This document shows, piece by piece, positions 12,701 through 22,960 of a DNA stretch of 64,000 nt. The position numbers and the translations under genes were made by a program. The notes beneath the pieces are model-generated. The model made no database searches. It was not told the origin of the DNA and saw only the letters and a list, made by a program, of their open reading frames with translations. Position 1 is the stretch's first letter; each line of letters opens with the position of its first letter. This DNA is from Ptychodera flava (Eukaryota; Hemichordata; Enteropneusta; Ptychoderidae). Where the stretch lies: the NCBI RefSeq assembly GCF_041260155.1, contig NC_091946.1, forward strand, positions 36,335,776 through 36,399,775, read 5' to 3'.

Positions 12701-15700
12701 TATTGTGCCAATGTGCAAATTAAAGGCATCCATATTGTGCGTATTTTGTACGAGTTAAACTAGACTTCGGCACGTTTCCATAGTTATCCCAAGCTGAACA
12801 AACTCATCAGTTGTCAGACAGGTTTATACGTGGAGTCAAGGGTCTCTAATATGGAAAGTCGGTCAAAGGTCAACTCGGCCACCTTGGGTTGTAATATTTC
12901 CCCAAAACATTGGGTCGTCATATTTAGGTGTTGGCGTTCAAATATCGCATAAGCATTACTTATGCGGTTTGGTAAATGGAGAAACAGATGGGATAAAGTT
13001 ACTGAGTATCTTATTGTCAAAAATATTACTAATTGTACACTATTTGCCATTCTTCATAGAGTTTGTGGTTGTGTACTTTCCGACGTACGATACTCACGAC
13101 AGCCGTTTTAAAGTTGACAAATACATGCCATATGCTTTTCAGTGCGATTGCCAAGATGAATATTCGTGGATTAGGCTGTCGGTAATTTTTGTCGACCATA
13201 AGCTTATTGTCACACTTCTGACACGCAAAATTCTGCGGATTAATCAATTCTTCAAGAGGTTGGTTTTATAGGTAGGTCCATACATGGATGTAGCAGCGGA
13301 GATATTACTTTCATGGTCGATACAATGAAAAAATTACGATCCAATATCCCAGATGTTTGTTTAGAACAAAAATTGATGTGAAGTTTACCGATAAGAACCG
13401 GAAAGATATCTTACCCTGTGTCATTCCGCTGTTCCTTGTTTCCAACTCAACAACTTGTATCGTGTCATCGGCCAAGAAGAACTTTATCTTACATTTCCTA
13501 ATTTTATATCGATCTGTCGACATAAATTCTGGTTCTTTGAAGTAAGCGTCGAAGACCAGAATCTTCTTGTCGTAAGCGATCCATTTTGGCACAGATCTGT
13601 CCACCTGCGGTAGCTGACTTTGGCGCGATCTTGGCTTCTGTCCCAGGAGAGGTTGGCCGCCAATACCCGGCTTTCTCGTTCCGACCCATTGGGGAACACC
13701 GTGCGTGTAGTCGAAGTGTTGAGATTTTCGATAATTTTCTCGAGCGATCTGCAAATAGTAAGATAACGTAAAGTTAGTTCACCAGTACGTCTTCCAGTGC
13801 GCCATGTCTCCCATAGCAACGCGTAATGTGTTATCTGCGAATTGTTTCCTGTACCACTTCTCAGCATGACAACTGTCGATCAAAACACTCAAAATTCTTC
13901 AAACAGTGGCCATAAAGAACTGATTATGATTTTTAACACGAACGCCCATTTTTCAACATTCGAACTCCATGATTTAGAACAAAAAATCCATTCTAAGTTT
14001 ACGTCCCCTCTTACCCCAGCCATTCTATCGGTCGGACAGCAAATCTGTTTCCGCCTTGACGACTAGGACCGATTCAAAGTCTGCCCGAACGACAACCAAA
14101 CTTTAATTATATAGCCGTTTGCTCTCTAATACCACCAAAATGAAAATTCAATAAGGCCCTTTCTTCATGGGATGAACATTGCAAAACTTCCCAGAAGCGA
14201 CAGGTCTTTGAGTCACGTGACTGTACCACATGGAGCACGAATGGTGAGCCGCAGTATGCAGCTGGTCAGCCTAGCCAGAGCATTATTTCCACTCCACGAA
14301 TCTGAGCACAACGTTTGTCGTAAAGAGGCGTGGGGTTCACGACGATACCGGTCAGAGGAGCGTGTATACGTCGGGTTTAAAACGATACGGAATTGAAATA
14401 GTCGTTTTGTTTACTGCTTACAGTTCATGTATTTACTTGTAATTGTCCGTCAAGTCGAAGAAGTCACATTGATGCGCACTCGGATTTCCGCACTGACAGA
14501 TGTGCTTCAGGGACTGTGGCATACAGAACTTTTCATTTCCGTAATTATTGTGTCATAAGAGCATGTTGTATGCAAACAGAATCTACCTCGTGCTTTTTAA
14601 TGCATCTTGTAATAAAGTGTATCTTATTATAGTTCGGATGATAAAACCACCTGTTGATCTGACCCGGTCTTTACATGATCGCTACACTCGCACAAACCAG
14701 TTCCCGAAAATTTTGACAATATTTATGTATACGCAATTTCGCATTCATGGTTACCGGTTACTGAGAGAGTGAATGGTCCTCTACATGGAGACACGGTTTG
14801 CCATAATTATTTTCCAAGGGTCGTTTTCTTGTCATACCGTCTGTTATCGTGAAGGTGTCCCGACAAAAGAATCCATGAAGAAGTCCCAATAGAGGGAACA
14901 TGCTGTGCGTGACAGTGTCACAATGACTGTTCGCCCTGGATAAATATTCCATATGACCTGTGCAGTCCACGGTGTATTAAAGAGACATACAGGCGGGTTC
15001 TATCAGCATCGTTGTAAAGTAGGTGCGTGCCTTGGTTTCAGGGAGGTTAATGACAGGCACGGGTAGTGGCTGCCATCGTTGTAGAGTAAACTATGTAGAT
15101 TTGGTAATCGTCTTTTTGGGCAGAATTCATCACAGCCTGATGTGCTTTCAATTTTAACTTATACTTGAACTCTGAAATGACGTCACAAATCCATGACTGA
15201 AAAAAAATCCGTTCTTGTGTGTAAAAGTTCTAGGGGAATCACTGTTAGATCTTGCAATCGAGGGCATCGTATGCAGAATGAGGACGAGCAAGACTTGGTT
15301 TTTTGCACCTCACACGATTTTACATTTATCTTAGAAAAGGTAGAGCAATTATACTTCCCCCAGAATTCCACACCTTTTCAGTTTCCAACCATGAGCATCC
15401 GTATGGTTTGTTTGCAAAAAGATGCAATGCTGAAACAAAGTCAAACATTTTTATCGGCGCTTTTTGCTATTACCAACCACGGTCCCTCCACAATTGTGGA
15501 GGACCGTGAACCAACCTCTTGAAAGATCTGGTGGGCACATCTATCATTAAACGTTCCCATCTTGTGGTTTACACATACAGCTCTACGCGACAGCAACGCT
15601 GTGCAGGCACACTATGACAGTATACGGTACACTACAGTAGCAGCATGTCCTCAACAGAAGATAAAATCAAGGCTTGTGCAAGGTTTTAGCGATTTTTGCG

Positions 15701-18700
15701 ATGTCAAATGTTCTTAGTTACTCCAACAAAATTAACTCAATTTCACTAATAATGTTACGTTATCTACAATTACAGAACTCGTATCGACACTATATGGACG
15801 TATGTGAGCAAAATTTTGTCATAGTTCAAAGAGTATGATAGGTGTTACCATAGACCCTGGTGTCTATGGTGTTACTGAGTGTCGCCTACGTAGATATCTT
15901 TATTTTAATGAGAAAACACTTTGTCATTTCTTTCTAGTATGTAAAATACACAATGCACGTGAAAAGGTGTGAGTAGACAGTACTAGAGGAAAGTACGAAT
16001 TGCTAGTACACATTCCAAGTAGTAGAGAACACAATTCAAAACAGGATATATTTCTCTTGGTTGTGAATTGTGGTGAATAATTTGTCAAGTGACTCATGTT
16101 TGCTGAAGGTTCTCAACTCTGGATTGTCATCAGCTGTGGAAGACGTAAATGATCTTGCATGCAGAAACCTTTCAGTGTTTTGTATTTTACCCGGACAAGA
16201 CTTGCCTAACACAAGCTACCCTTTTTCCAACTCCATGCAAATTCACTGTTTCGCTCCAACTGCCTCAAGATAGACCCCTACTCCATTCAACTGAATGCCA
16301 AAGAGTTTAATCTAGTGAGGCATGCTGGCCAACTCTAATGAAGCTATACCTAGACAATACTTCAGTTATATGCATGTTATGTGTCAACATTGACCGTCGT
16401 TTTGTGACGAGACATGGCTCATTCTAGTCATTCATGATCTCCTTAGCTGTAACTTCTCACATGAATAGCTCTGACTCCATGTTTACTTGCTAAATCCATG
16501 GATGTTAGCTGTGGATTTTAAGGATTAAAAAAACTGCCTCTAACTATTCGAACCTGTTGGTTCAGACGAAAGTAAGCTACGCAAAAGGGGACAAAAAGAC
16601 CATATTATCGATTCAATTAGTAATGAAGCTTATTTTACTACTGTTCTATGCGGCAAGGAGGGCAACTAATTGATTTTTTTATGCTAATTAGCAATAATTA
16701 ACTATATTATCGGAACAAAATTAGTCCTTGGTGAAAAGATAACTGCTCAGGTTTTGCAAATAATGGCTGGTGCCAGTGTCAGTTTACGACGATTTCGTTG
16801 CTGTTGCCATTGTGAGATGTGTTAGGAAACTTTCTACGGAAGCCTAACTGACAAGATAATACAGAACAGGCTGAAAGTGAAACATAAATTTTTAGCCAAT
16901 ATTTCAGCACCGCTTTTTTAATAGATTATCACTTTTGTCCTGCTTCTTCAAACCAAACGGAGTTACAGCAAACAAAAGTCTGCAGTCGAGTGTTTCCTAT
17001 GTTTCACATGTTTTGATATATGGCATTTTAACCATTGCACGGTTTGTTTTAGCGTGGTCCGTTACACAATTCCTTTGAGTTGCCGGGGTATGTGGCTTTA
17101 GGGCAACACAGGACGTTACCGCGATACAATACATGGCCCGTTGGTAGTGGTTTACCGTGTCAATTAGAAGAGAATTTAATTGTCAAAAATACGGCCATCG
17201 GCCTGTGACAATTTAGATTGCCATCTCAAGCCATTGTTGTAGCCAAGACAGGGTTATTCCGATGGCGTTACAGAAAACGATTCATCTTCTCATGTCACGC
17301 CAGAAATAGTTTCTCATTTGGTTGTTGGTTGTCCAAGACACCGGAACGATCAACCACATAGTTCCCACTCACTAAAGTGTATTTAAAGGGCTGGCTGTCA
17401 GCTTAGTTGATTGTCACTATGGCAACCAAGATGGCGTCGTTTTATTCAGGTGCTACGTTCCAGTACAAAACATATTGACAGATTTTCGCAAACTAGATCA
17501 ATGTTCTAATATGCATTCACAAACAGATTGCGTTTTCATTTAGAATAAATAAGGCAACATATTTGAATTGTAGAGAGCAATTGAAATCTAATGTAGGCCT
17601 AATTTAATTTGAACACTGAAGGACGTAGTACCTATGTTCAATATTTGCTGATTTTTGTCCAAATTTGTTCCGCCAGCCGAGTATCGATTACCTCATGTCG
17701 TGACATAATTAAAGCATGTTGCCATGGCGATTTCAGTGCCTATCGTTTTGTTATGACCTATAATTTGAACGTAAATCGTCATATAATTATGTCATCTATG
17801 TTCCCATCTCACTAGTGTTTTGAATCTGTCAGTGGATAAAATTTTTCCATGGCATAGCGTTTGAAAACGATAACCAGGCATATTTGTTCGGTGCATCTGA
17901 TCGATTCAACTTTTGAACCCGAGAAAACTTCGTCACCGTGGTTGGTTGACAAGGCAACGAGCGACGATTCAATTCACGCTTCCGAGCACGCTAAGCTCGT
18001 GGTGCGTTTTATTGCGTAGTGAATCGATCTGAAGTGAAATGTACTAGCAGATGTAACCCGAGTATCTGCTGAACTGTTTATTTCATTGCTGCTATTTCAA
18101 AGCGTGCTCGTCCTTCAAATAAATAAGCATTATACGCTGAATTGAGAGAAGTCAAAACACAGAAGCGAAGAGTAAATATTTGAACTTGAGTTGCTGCTTG
18201 TTCACTTCACTGAAAATTGATAACAATATCTGACACCGTGAAATTATTCAGAGAGGTACAACTATTCCTGTTCCGTCGAGCAGAAAGGTCGACAGTTCGT
18301 GAAATCTGACCACTCCAACACAATGCGTTCATTTCAAAAACACTCATGTCTATTTCATGTCCTCCATTCAGCCTATTCACGCTGAAGCCTGAAAGAAGCG
18401 GTAAATAACTGTCGAAGGCGAAACAAAGGGAAGGACCCTGTGTCACCATCTTCGAATCGCTGTGCACTCACGATCATGGACTATAAAAACATCTATACAG
18501 AACATTTCATTAGTGCTTAGATACGGTCACGGCTTCTAGGTTTGGCACCACACGGCAACGTTCCTCTACCATACTTTGGGTCATATCAGTTCTTAAAAAA
18601 AATCCAATACTTTTACGTTTTTGCAGAATTATTTTTAATATTGCAGGCAGCCTACCTGACAATGGTAACCAAGGCGACGAATTAGGTTTAACGAAAGTAC

Positions 18701-19011
18701 ACTGTAGTAGCTTGATTGAGTTTTTTCTTTGGCTTTGTGTTATTGAAAGTCGGCGTAATAATTATGATTTTATAATCTGTACCAAACAGAAACCTTGGAA
18801 TTAGGTCGTGTTCGGCCGCAAAACGACAGAAAAATCTCAATAGCGACGACTTTACCGATGTTTGAAAAGTCTCAGGTGTACTTACATGGCGTGAATTAAG
18901 AGGATGATAGTAACCGGGTAGGAACGGCAGAGATTGGCTGAGATCTTGTTCGCTGTCAACCTCGTCATCCGTCTTAGAAGGCATGCTGGCTGTCAGTCGT
19001 CGACCTAACAT
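3769..19011 (-). CDS. EFHC2-like protein (divergent tandem paralogue, gene A)
   Basis: Ten coding exons (plus coordinates, in transcript order): 18,886-19,011; 13,415-13,748; 12,361-12,584; 9,208-9,570; 8,903-9,041; 7,553-7,852; 6,840-7,036; 5,535-5,668; 4,657-4,947; 3,769-3,943. Every junction has AG acceptor/GT donor and phases agree, giving 2,283 nt or about 760 aa. The N-terminus carries the family motif LPFLPG and the following KSQHF. Three DM10 domains lie near residues 98-205, 245-390 and 440-550, each with FDAYF/LRFHCYWDD/DYHKF-type starts, followed by a degenerate EF-hand region at 575-740 and the tail LINWRDNP...VMDYLYGE. EFHC proteins are microtubule inner proteins of ciliary doublets. 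An in-frame ATG at 18,984 would give 751 aa, closer to human EFHC2 (749), so the start is uncertain. The C-terminal tail after the last EF-hand is the EFHC2 kind, which EFHC1 lacks. The protein is more diverged than its neighbour at 23-29 kb. Confidence 0.94.
3944..9207. other. Introns 4-9 of EFHC2-like gene A
   Basis: The introns are 3,944-4,656, 4,948-5,534, 5,669-6,839, 7,037-7,552, 7,853-8,902 and 9,042-9,207. All are AT-rich and I see no other gene in them. A low-complexity T/A stretch (TTTATT, TTTAC repeats) lies at 5,030-5,145. The only notable structure is the tandem duplication of the exon-5 splice donor at 8,806-8,925, listed separately. Confidence 0.7.
8806..8925. repeat. Threefold tandem repeat of the exon-5 donor of gene A
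   Basis: Three units of about 39-41 bp begin near 8,806, 8,847 and 8,886. Each reads roughly TTAATTATGCAC, then CCATATTTGGA. The third unit overlaps the real exon end (8,903) and contains the GTGAGT donor at 8,897-8,902. The first two units, in the intron, are decayed copies of the exon end plus donor, with GTGTGC in place of GTGAGT. Confidence 0.75.
9859..9943. mobile_element. Short foldback element, 85 bp
   Basis: The ends are inverted repeats of 23 bp with one mismatch: the left end starts ATTACAACCTCGTCTT and the right end closes AAGACGAGGTTGTAAT. The 39-bp middle has no coding potential. I could not find a convincing target-site duplication (TSD), so it may be a degenerate MITE or a simple inverted duplication. 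Confidence 0.55.
9936..10040 (-). mobile_element. 3' tail of a non-LTR retroelement (SINE or LINE)
   Basis: Read on the minus strand, the segment runs through GCGCACTGAGACGC...GTGCGCTCTTTTAC, then AAGAAATAAATTATT, and ends in a TTA microsatellite (plus 9,945-9,970). A GC-rich stem, a TATAAAT-like box and a simple-repeat tail are the usual 3' end of CR1/L2-type LINEs and the SINEs that copy them. Only the tail is present; no coding part is recognisable. Confidence 0.4.
10840..10975. other. GC-rich block inside an AT-rich intron
   Basis: About 135 bp rich in CG dinucleotides and small palindromes (CCGGTACCG, TGCCATGGCA, TGCATGCA), in sharp contrast with the surroundings. I found no open frame with recognisable protein and no clean terminal repeats. 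It could be an inserted fragment or a regulatory island. Confidence 0.35.
12585..13414. other. Intron 2 of EFHC2-like gene A
   Basis: An 830-bp intron. Short frames on both strands occur here, none with a recognisable domain. I see no repeat or regulatory structure. Confidence 0.6.
15478..15508. repeat. 31-bp near-perfect palindrome
   Basis: CACGGTCCCTCCACAA is followed by TTGTGGAGGACCGTG. The arms match apart from one extra base. It would form a tight hairpin in single-stranded form. No flanking duplication is evident. Confidence 0.7.
17413..17440 (+). promoter_or_regulatory. Candidate RFX X-box next to a YY1-like motif
   Basis: GTCACTATGGCAAC at 17,413-17,426 matches the RFX X-box pattern (GTNRCC, 0-3 bases, RGYAAC) with one mismatch. 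It is followed at once by CCAAGATGGCGTC, which resembles a YY1 site and contains an ATG. RFX sites control cilium genes, so a site in intron 1 of an EFHC gene makes sense, but such words also arise by chance. Confidence 0.3.
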
Positions 19012-20155
19012 GCCGTCAATCGGTGTACACAATATTAACTTTCCCGAAATACATCATTCCAAGTAAAACATATCCACTGGTATCAAGGAAAGCCGTGACA
19101 ATCCGCAACGGCTGTCACCAGAGACAACCTGCAACGCTCCTTATTCCACCTAACCTATGTGTGTTCCTCTGTTTGCGATTGGCATAGTCCCAGATTTTAC
19201 ATTTCAATGGCCCTTTATGTACGTGTACAACGGAGAAGAACAGGGTGTACAATTAAAGGAACGGCGCGTGGTTGCTTGTCGACGTTTGACGCACATAGGC
19301 AACTGTCCCCAATGCATGGAACGAAATTCAAACAATGTTATGTCGTCAGATGCGCTATAATGTTATACAGTCAACAGTGTTATATGTCAATATCATCAAA
19401 GTGCAATCAAACGAGAAACGAAGATCCTCATTGGCTGGGATAAAAACGTCAATTTTTATTTACACAGGGATGACTACAGAAAATTTTGATTTACTATAAT
19501 CAAAACTTCACCCGCAAATGCCTCTTTTTAAGTCAAGAAAGGATAGGAAAAAACAAAAAACTGAATAACTATGACATTTCCGAATTTTTATATTAGAATT
19601 AGCCAATCATCGTCAATAAAACGAAAATGTTTGTATACTACCATTTGATACCATAGTGACTTAAACAATATGCGTTTTGTCATTATGTCGCTCAACGCCT
19701 GAGTCAACCTAGGTGAATGTTAAATAAGCACTTCATTGTTTTACCTTGTTAAAAAGGTGGAGAATTTTATAAATGCATCAAAATTCAATCGATATCGCCC
19801 TCGCTCAACCCTGTACATATGGTAACCAATGATCATGAAAGGTACTCGGTACGTGGCTCACAAGTTCCAAAGACCGACACTGGGGGCGCTCTATTACAGT
19901 AACACAACTATGTACAACGCCTTTGAAAGGCAAATGCAGGTAGTGAGAAGTAGTGTGCTTGCTTTAGAAACGTAGAGAGTAGTAAAAAGGATCCTTTTTC
20001 TGCTGTCTATTTTTTTAGACTATCGTCTTTGTTAACGTAGTAAGCTGGGAGGAGGATGGAATATAGACAATCATCTTCATGCTAGATATAATCTCAAAGT
20101 TATTTCCATCACGTTATGGATGCACTCGGCGAGCGTTTCGAAGCTCCAGTCTACC

Positions 20156-20351
20156 ACGGTTACTCTACCCCACCGGTTCTGGTGGGGTAGAGCACAGTCC
20201 CCTGTGATCTATTCCGCTCTTGGACTATGCGTCCCATAGACGTGTGTACATATGCCTGAGAAAAACCAAGCCAGACATATGTACACACGTCTATGGGACG
20301 CATAGTCCAAGAGCGGAATATATCACAGGGGACTGCGGGTAGAGTAACCGT
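20156..20351. mobile_element. Long hairpin (foldback) element, about 196 bp
   Basis: The arms are nearly perfect inverted repeats: left 20,156-20,254, right 20,276-20,351, with a 21-bp loop. The outer ends are ACGGTTACTC and GAGTAACCGT. The left arm carries an extra small hairpin (CTACCCCACC/GGTGGGGTAG) absent from the right arm. Flanks share GTCTACC (20,149-20,155 and 20,354-20,360), a likely remnant of a TSD of about 9 bp (7 of 9 bases). No transposase is encoded, so this is a MITE-type non-autonomous element. Confidence 0.75.
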
Positions 20352-21127
20352 GCGTCTACCGACTGCGACAACCATTCATTCACATCTACTCCTATGGTGG
20401 TCTGCTGAATAATCAGTTTTTACCATGTCGTTCTTATCTTCCAAAACACAAACTTTAAAAGCAAAAAACTTTCTCAATGATCGAGAGCAAGCGAAGTGGC
20501 GTTCAAGTGACATTTACATCACAGGAGTTGCGACTTGAACTAGTCTTGACTGGGGCAAAGTCTAGTCTAGAGCAAAGTCTAGTAGTCTAGGGTAAAGTCT
20601 AAAATATTAAAAAAAACCCTGACACGTATGTGAATTGAGTATTAAATCAAATGAGTCAATTTCGAGATAGCGGCTGTTTTTCTCCCATTTGCAATTTTGA
20701 GAGCGTGAAACACTCATTCTTGTTGAGTGCAAGTGTAATAAAACACGGTAAAAAAGTTATTTGTTGTTGTTGTATTTCTCTCAGGGGAAATTCATCGACT
20801 ATTTACCGGACAAATTAAACCCAATGTCTAATAAGTTAAAAACGATCAACCACCGAAGGACTAATTCTTTTGGTAATATCAATTAAAGATAGCGATGATT
20901 GTCCCATGTGCGTAATTCAGTTATTTTCAGGTCGCGGTCGCCCGAATTTTTAATATGGCAGATGAGAGAAAAATGCGAACTCAGCAAAAATGAACAACAA
21001 CGAAGGCAACAAAATGCCAACAAAAATTGAATTGGCACATAAAAGGAACAATGTTATTTTTATATATTGAAAAAATAATATAAATAATTGTAATATAATA
21101 AATTTCAATTGTCCGTCAGTAGCCACC

Positions 21128-21160
21128 ATGGATGTAAAAATTTGATTTTTTACATCCATT
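21128..21160. mobile_element. Minimal 33-bp snapback insertion with 9-bp target duplication
   Basis: ATGGATGTAAAAA and its inverse TTTTTACATCCAT are separated by a few bases. The insert is flanked by a perfect direct repeat, GTAGCCACC, at 21,119-21,127 and 21,161-21,169. Either it is an extremely small foldback transposon or a template-switch mutation that happened to copy its flank. Confidence 0.6.
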
Positions 21161-22616
21161 GTAGCCACCGACTCAACTACCTGGACGCGTTAATGCCATT
21201 TATTTCTGCAAAGTGAGGCGATTTTGAAGGTTAAGAATTAAACAGACGACAGTGGCTAAATACGCAGTTCGCCTATACTTTCGGCCATTGCATCAGCTCA
21301 GATTTTTTTTCGGCAATGTGATTTACACGATACCAAATAATAGAAGCTCTGCCTTCAGATGACATGTCAAATATCGGAATATCTTGCGAAAATTTCAGAG
21401 TGGAAGAAGATATGTTGAATATGAAAGACATAGTATTTGTAAGACAGATGGCCAATGATCTCAAAGTTATATCTATGTGCATTATAGAGCATGGTTCACC
21501 GTATACTAGTATCATTTGCAAGTTGCTTGACCAATTGAACTCTGTGCTGGCTGAAAGTTATTACCGTGACACTGACAGTATGCCAACACAAATATGCCAC
21601 CTGTCACCTGTCTGTTTGATGGCAGATACGAAATAATTGGAACACAAAAACGTAGTGGTTGGTAGCAATTAAAGTTCTGTCGACTTATTAAATGAGGGCG
21701 TCCCATATTTGCATCCTGCCTGATGACATTTGCCACAATACATTTGCCACAATATCGAGATTCGAAAGATTATTATAGTGTTCGTACAGATGTATGCTCT
21801 CTTCTTTCTCATTTGAGATGAGGAGTTTCATTTGCAAAAATGCTGATAGAAGTTTTGATGTGCTTCTTTCAATTTTGTCTCTGTCCATATTCCTTGGTTT
21901 GTCATGAATAGTTTTCCGCAATCTCTTTGTAATTTTTGTACATTAATATCACAATAAGAATGTAAAAAAATAGATCTTGAAGAAATTTGTATATCTTGTC
22001 CCCTTGTCTTGTCCGCTAGCAGTATAGCTAGCTAGCTAGCTAAAGGGCACGGTCATATACAGGCGACTTTGAATTCTATGGGTCAATTTATGCATTTCAT
22101 GAAATTTTCTTCAGTCCAGCCACATTCTCTCTATATCCACATGATAGAGCGACCATGGTCCAGCCATGTACCAATACAAGTCAACATTGTCGAGTGCAGG
22201 CCGGGCATGTCAAATGGGCTGATATAGGGCAACCCCAGTTGTGATGTTTTTGTCACTACCTATGTTTAGGACACTGAATGCAATATTTACAACACATAAG
22301 GACAATAAACTTAATAAAAACACTTTTTATTTGTAAAACAAATAATTATAATATACATATGTGTTGAGACATGTCTTTACCAATTTGAATAGCGGCAGAT
22401 GAATGAAGTCAGTCCTAGCATATGATTTCCTAAGTTGCATATCTAAATACAATGATCAATGATGTTAACCACAGATTTAAAAAGACAATATGTACAAGAG
22501 GTTCTTCAGTTTTACAACGCAAGTTCAGTCATTGCCAAAAAATATAGTATACCAGCATTTCCAATACAAAGTTTGAAAGAAAAATAATAACAGCTTTCAA
22601 ATAGTTTGGTTTCACA

Positions 22617-22631
22617 TTTATTTATTTATTT
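22617..22631 (-). promoter_or_regulatory. Candidate polyadenylation signals of EFHC2
   Basis: Overlapping TTTATT words on the plus strand read as AATAAA on the minus strand, about 340 nt downstream of the EFHC2 stop codon at 22,961. This is a reasonable 3' UTR length. The word is common in such AT-rich DNA. Confidence 0.35.
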
Positions 22632-22960
22632 ATACATGTTCATTTGTCTGCACAATCTATGGTAACATGAATATGGGTTGCACACAGTTGGCCCAAAATA
22701 TGCTTACAACATCAATAAAAACGTTATCAGCTACATATTGTGTAAAATGCAGTGAAAGTATTTGGAATGACTTCCGTTTCAGAAATCATCAGTTTTTGTC
22801 AATGTTTCTCAGTGTCAAAGAAATGGACATAATGTTCAGTATATACAGTTCATGTGGATGTAACGTCAGTTTCTCATCTTGTCAATTCACACTTTTTTTC
22901 CCGATGATGGACTTGATTATAATTAATTTGACATGATAAGTTAGTAGTTTTTTTCTCTCC

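Larger units (their letters stand above)
13749..18885. other. Intron 1 of EFHC2-like gene A (5.1 kb)
   Basis: A large first intron with no recognised gene. It holds a near-perfect 31-bp palindrome at 15,478-15,508 (CACGGTCC...GGACCGTG), a hairpin around the repeated word CATAGACAC/GTCTATG near 15,846-15,872, and a candidate RFX/YY1 regulatory site near 17,413-17,440 (listed separately). Confidence 0.6.
19012..22960. other. Spacer between the two EFHC2 genes
   Basis: About 3.9 kb between the start of gene A and the stop of EFHC2. The 19,012-19,200 end should carry the 5' UTR and promoter of gene A. I find no conserved exon. It contains two foldback insertions (20,156-20,351 and 21,128-21,160), a short cluster of AAAGTCTAGT words at 20,558-20,600, and an (AGCT)n run at 22,023-22,042. 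The 22,300-22,960 end is probably the 3' UTR of EFHC2. Confidence 0.6.

Noticed and set aside
13484-13867. 127-codon minus-strand frame over exon 2 of gene A
   Set aside because: It is a shadow frame. The correct frame gives KPGIGGQPLLGQK and the first DM10 domain, with matching splice sites.
3769-19011. Assignment of gene A to EFHC1
   Set aside because: EFHC1 ends soon after its last EF-hand, while gene A continues with an EFHC2-type tail, shares PPPNEHEFYTADDLNVG with the EFHC2 pattern and has the exon structure of its EFHC2 neighbour.
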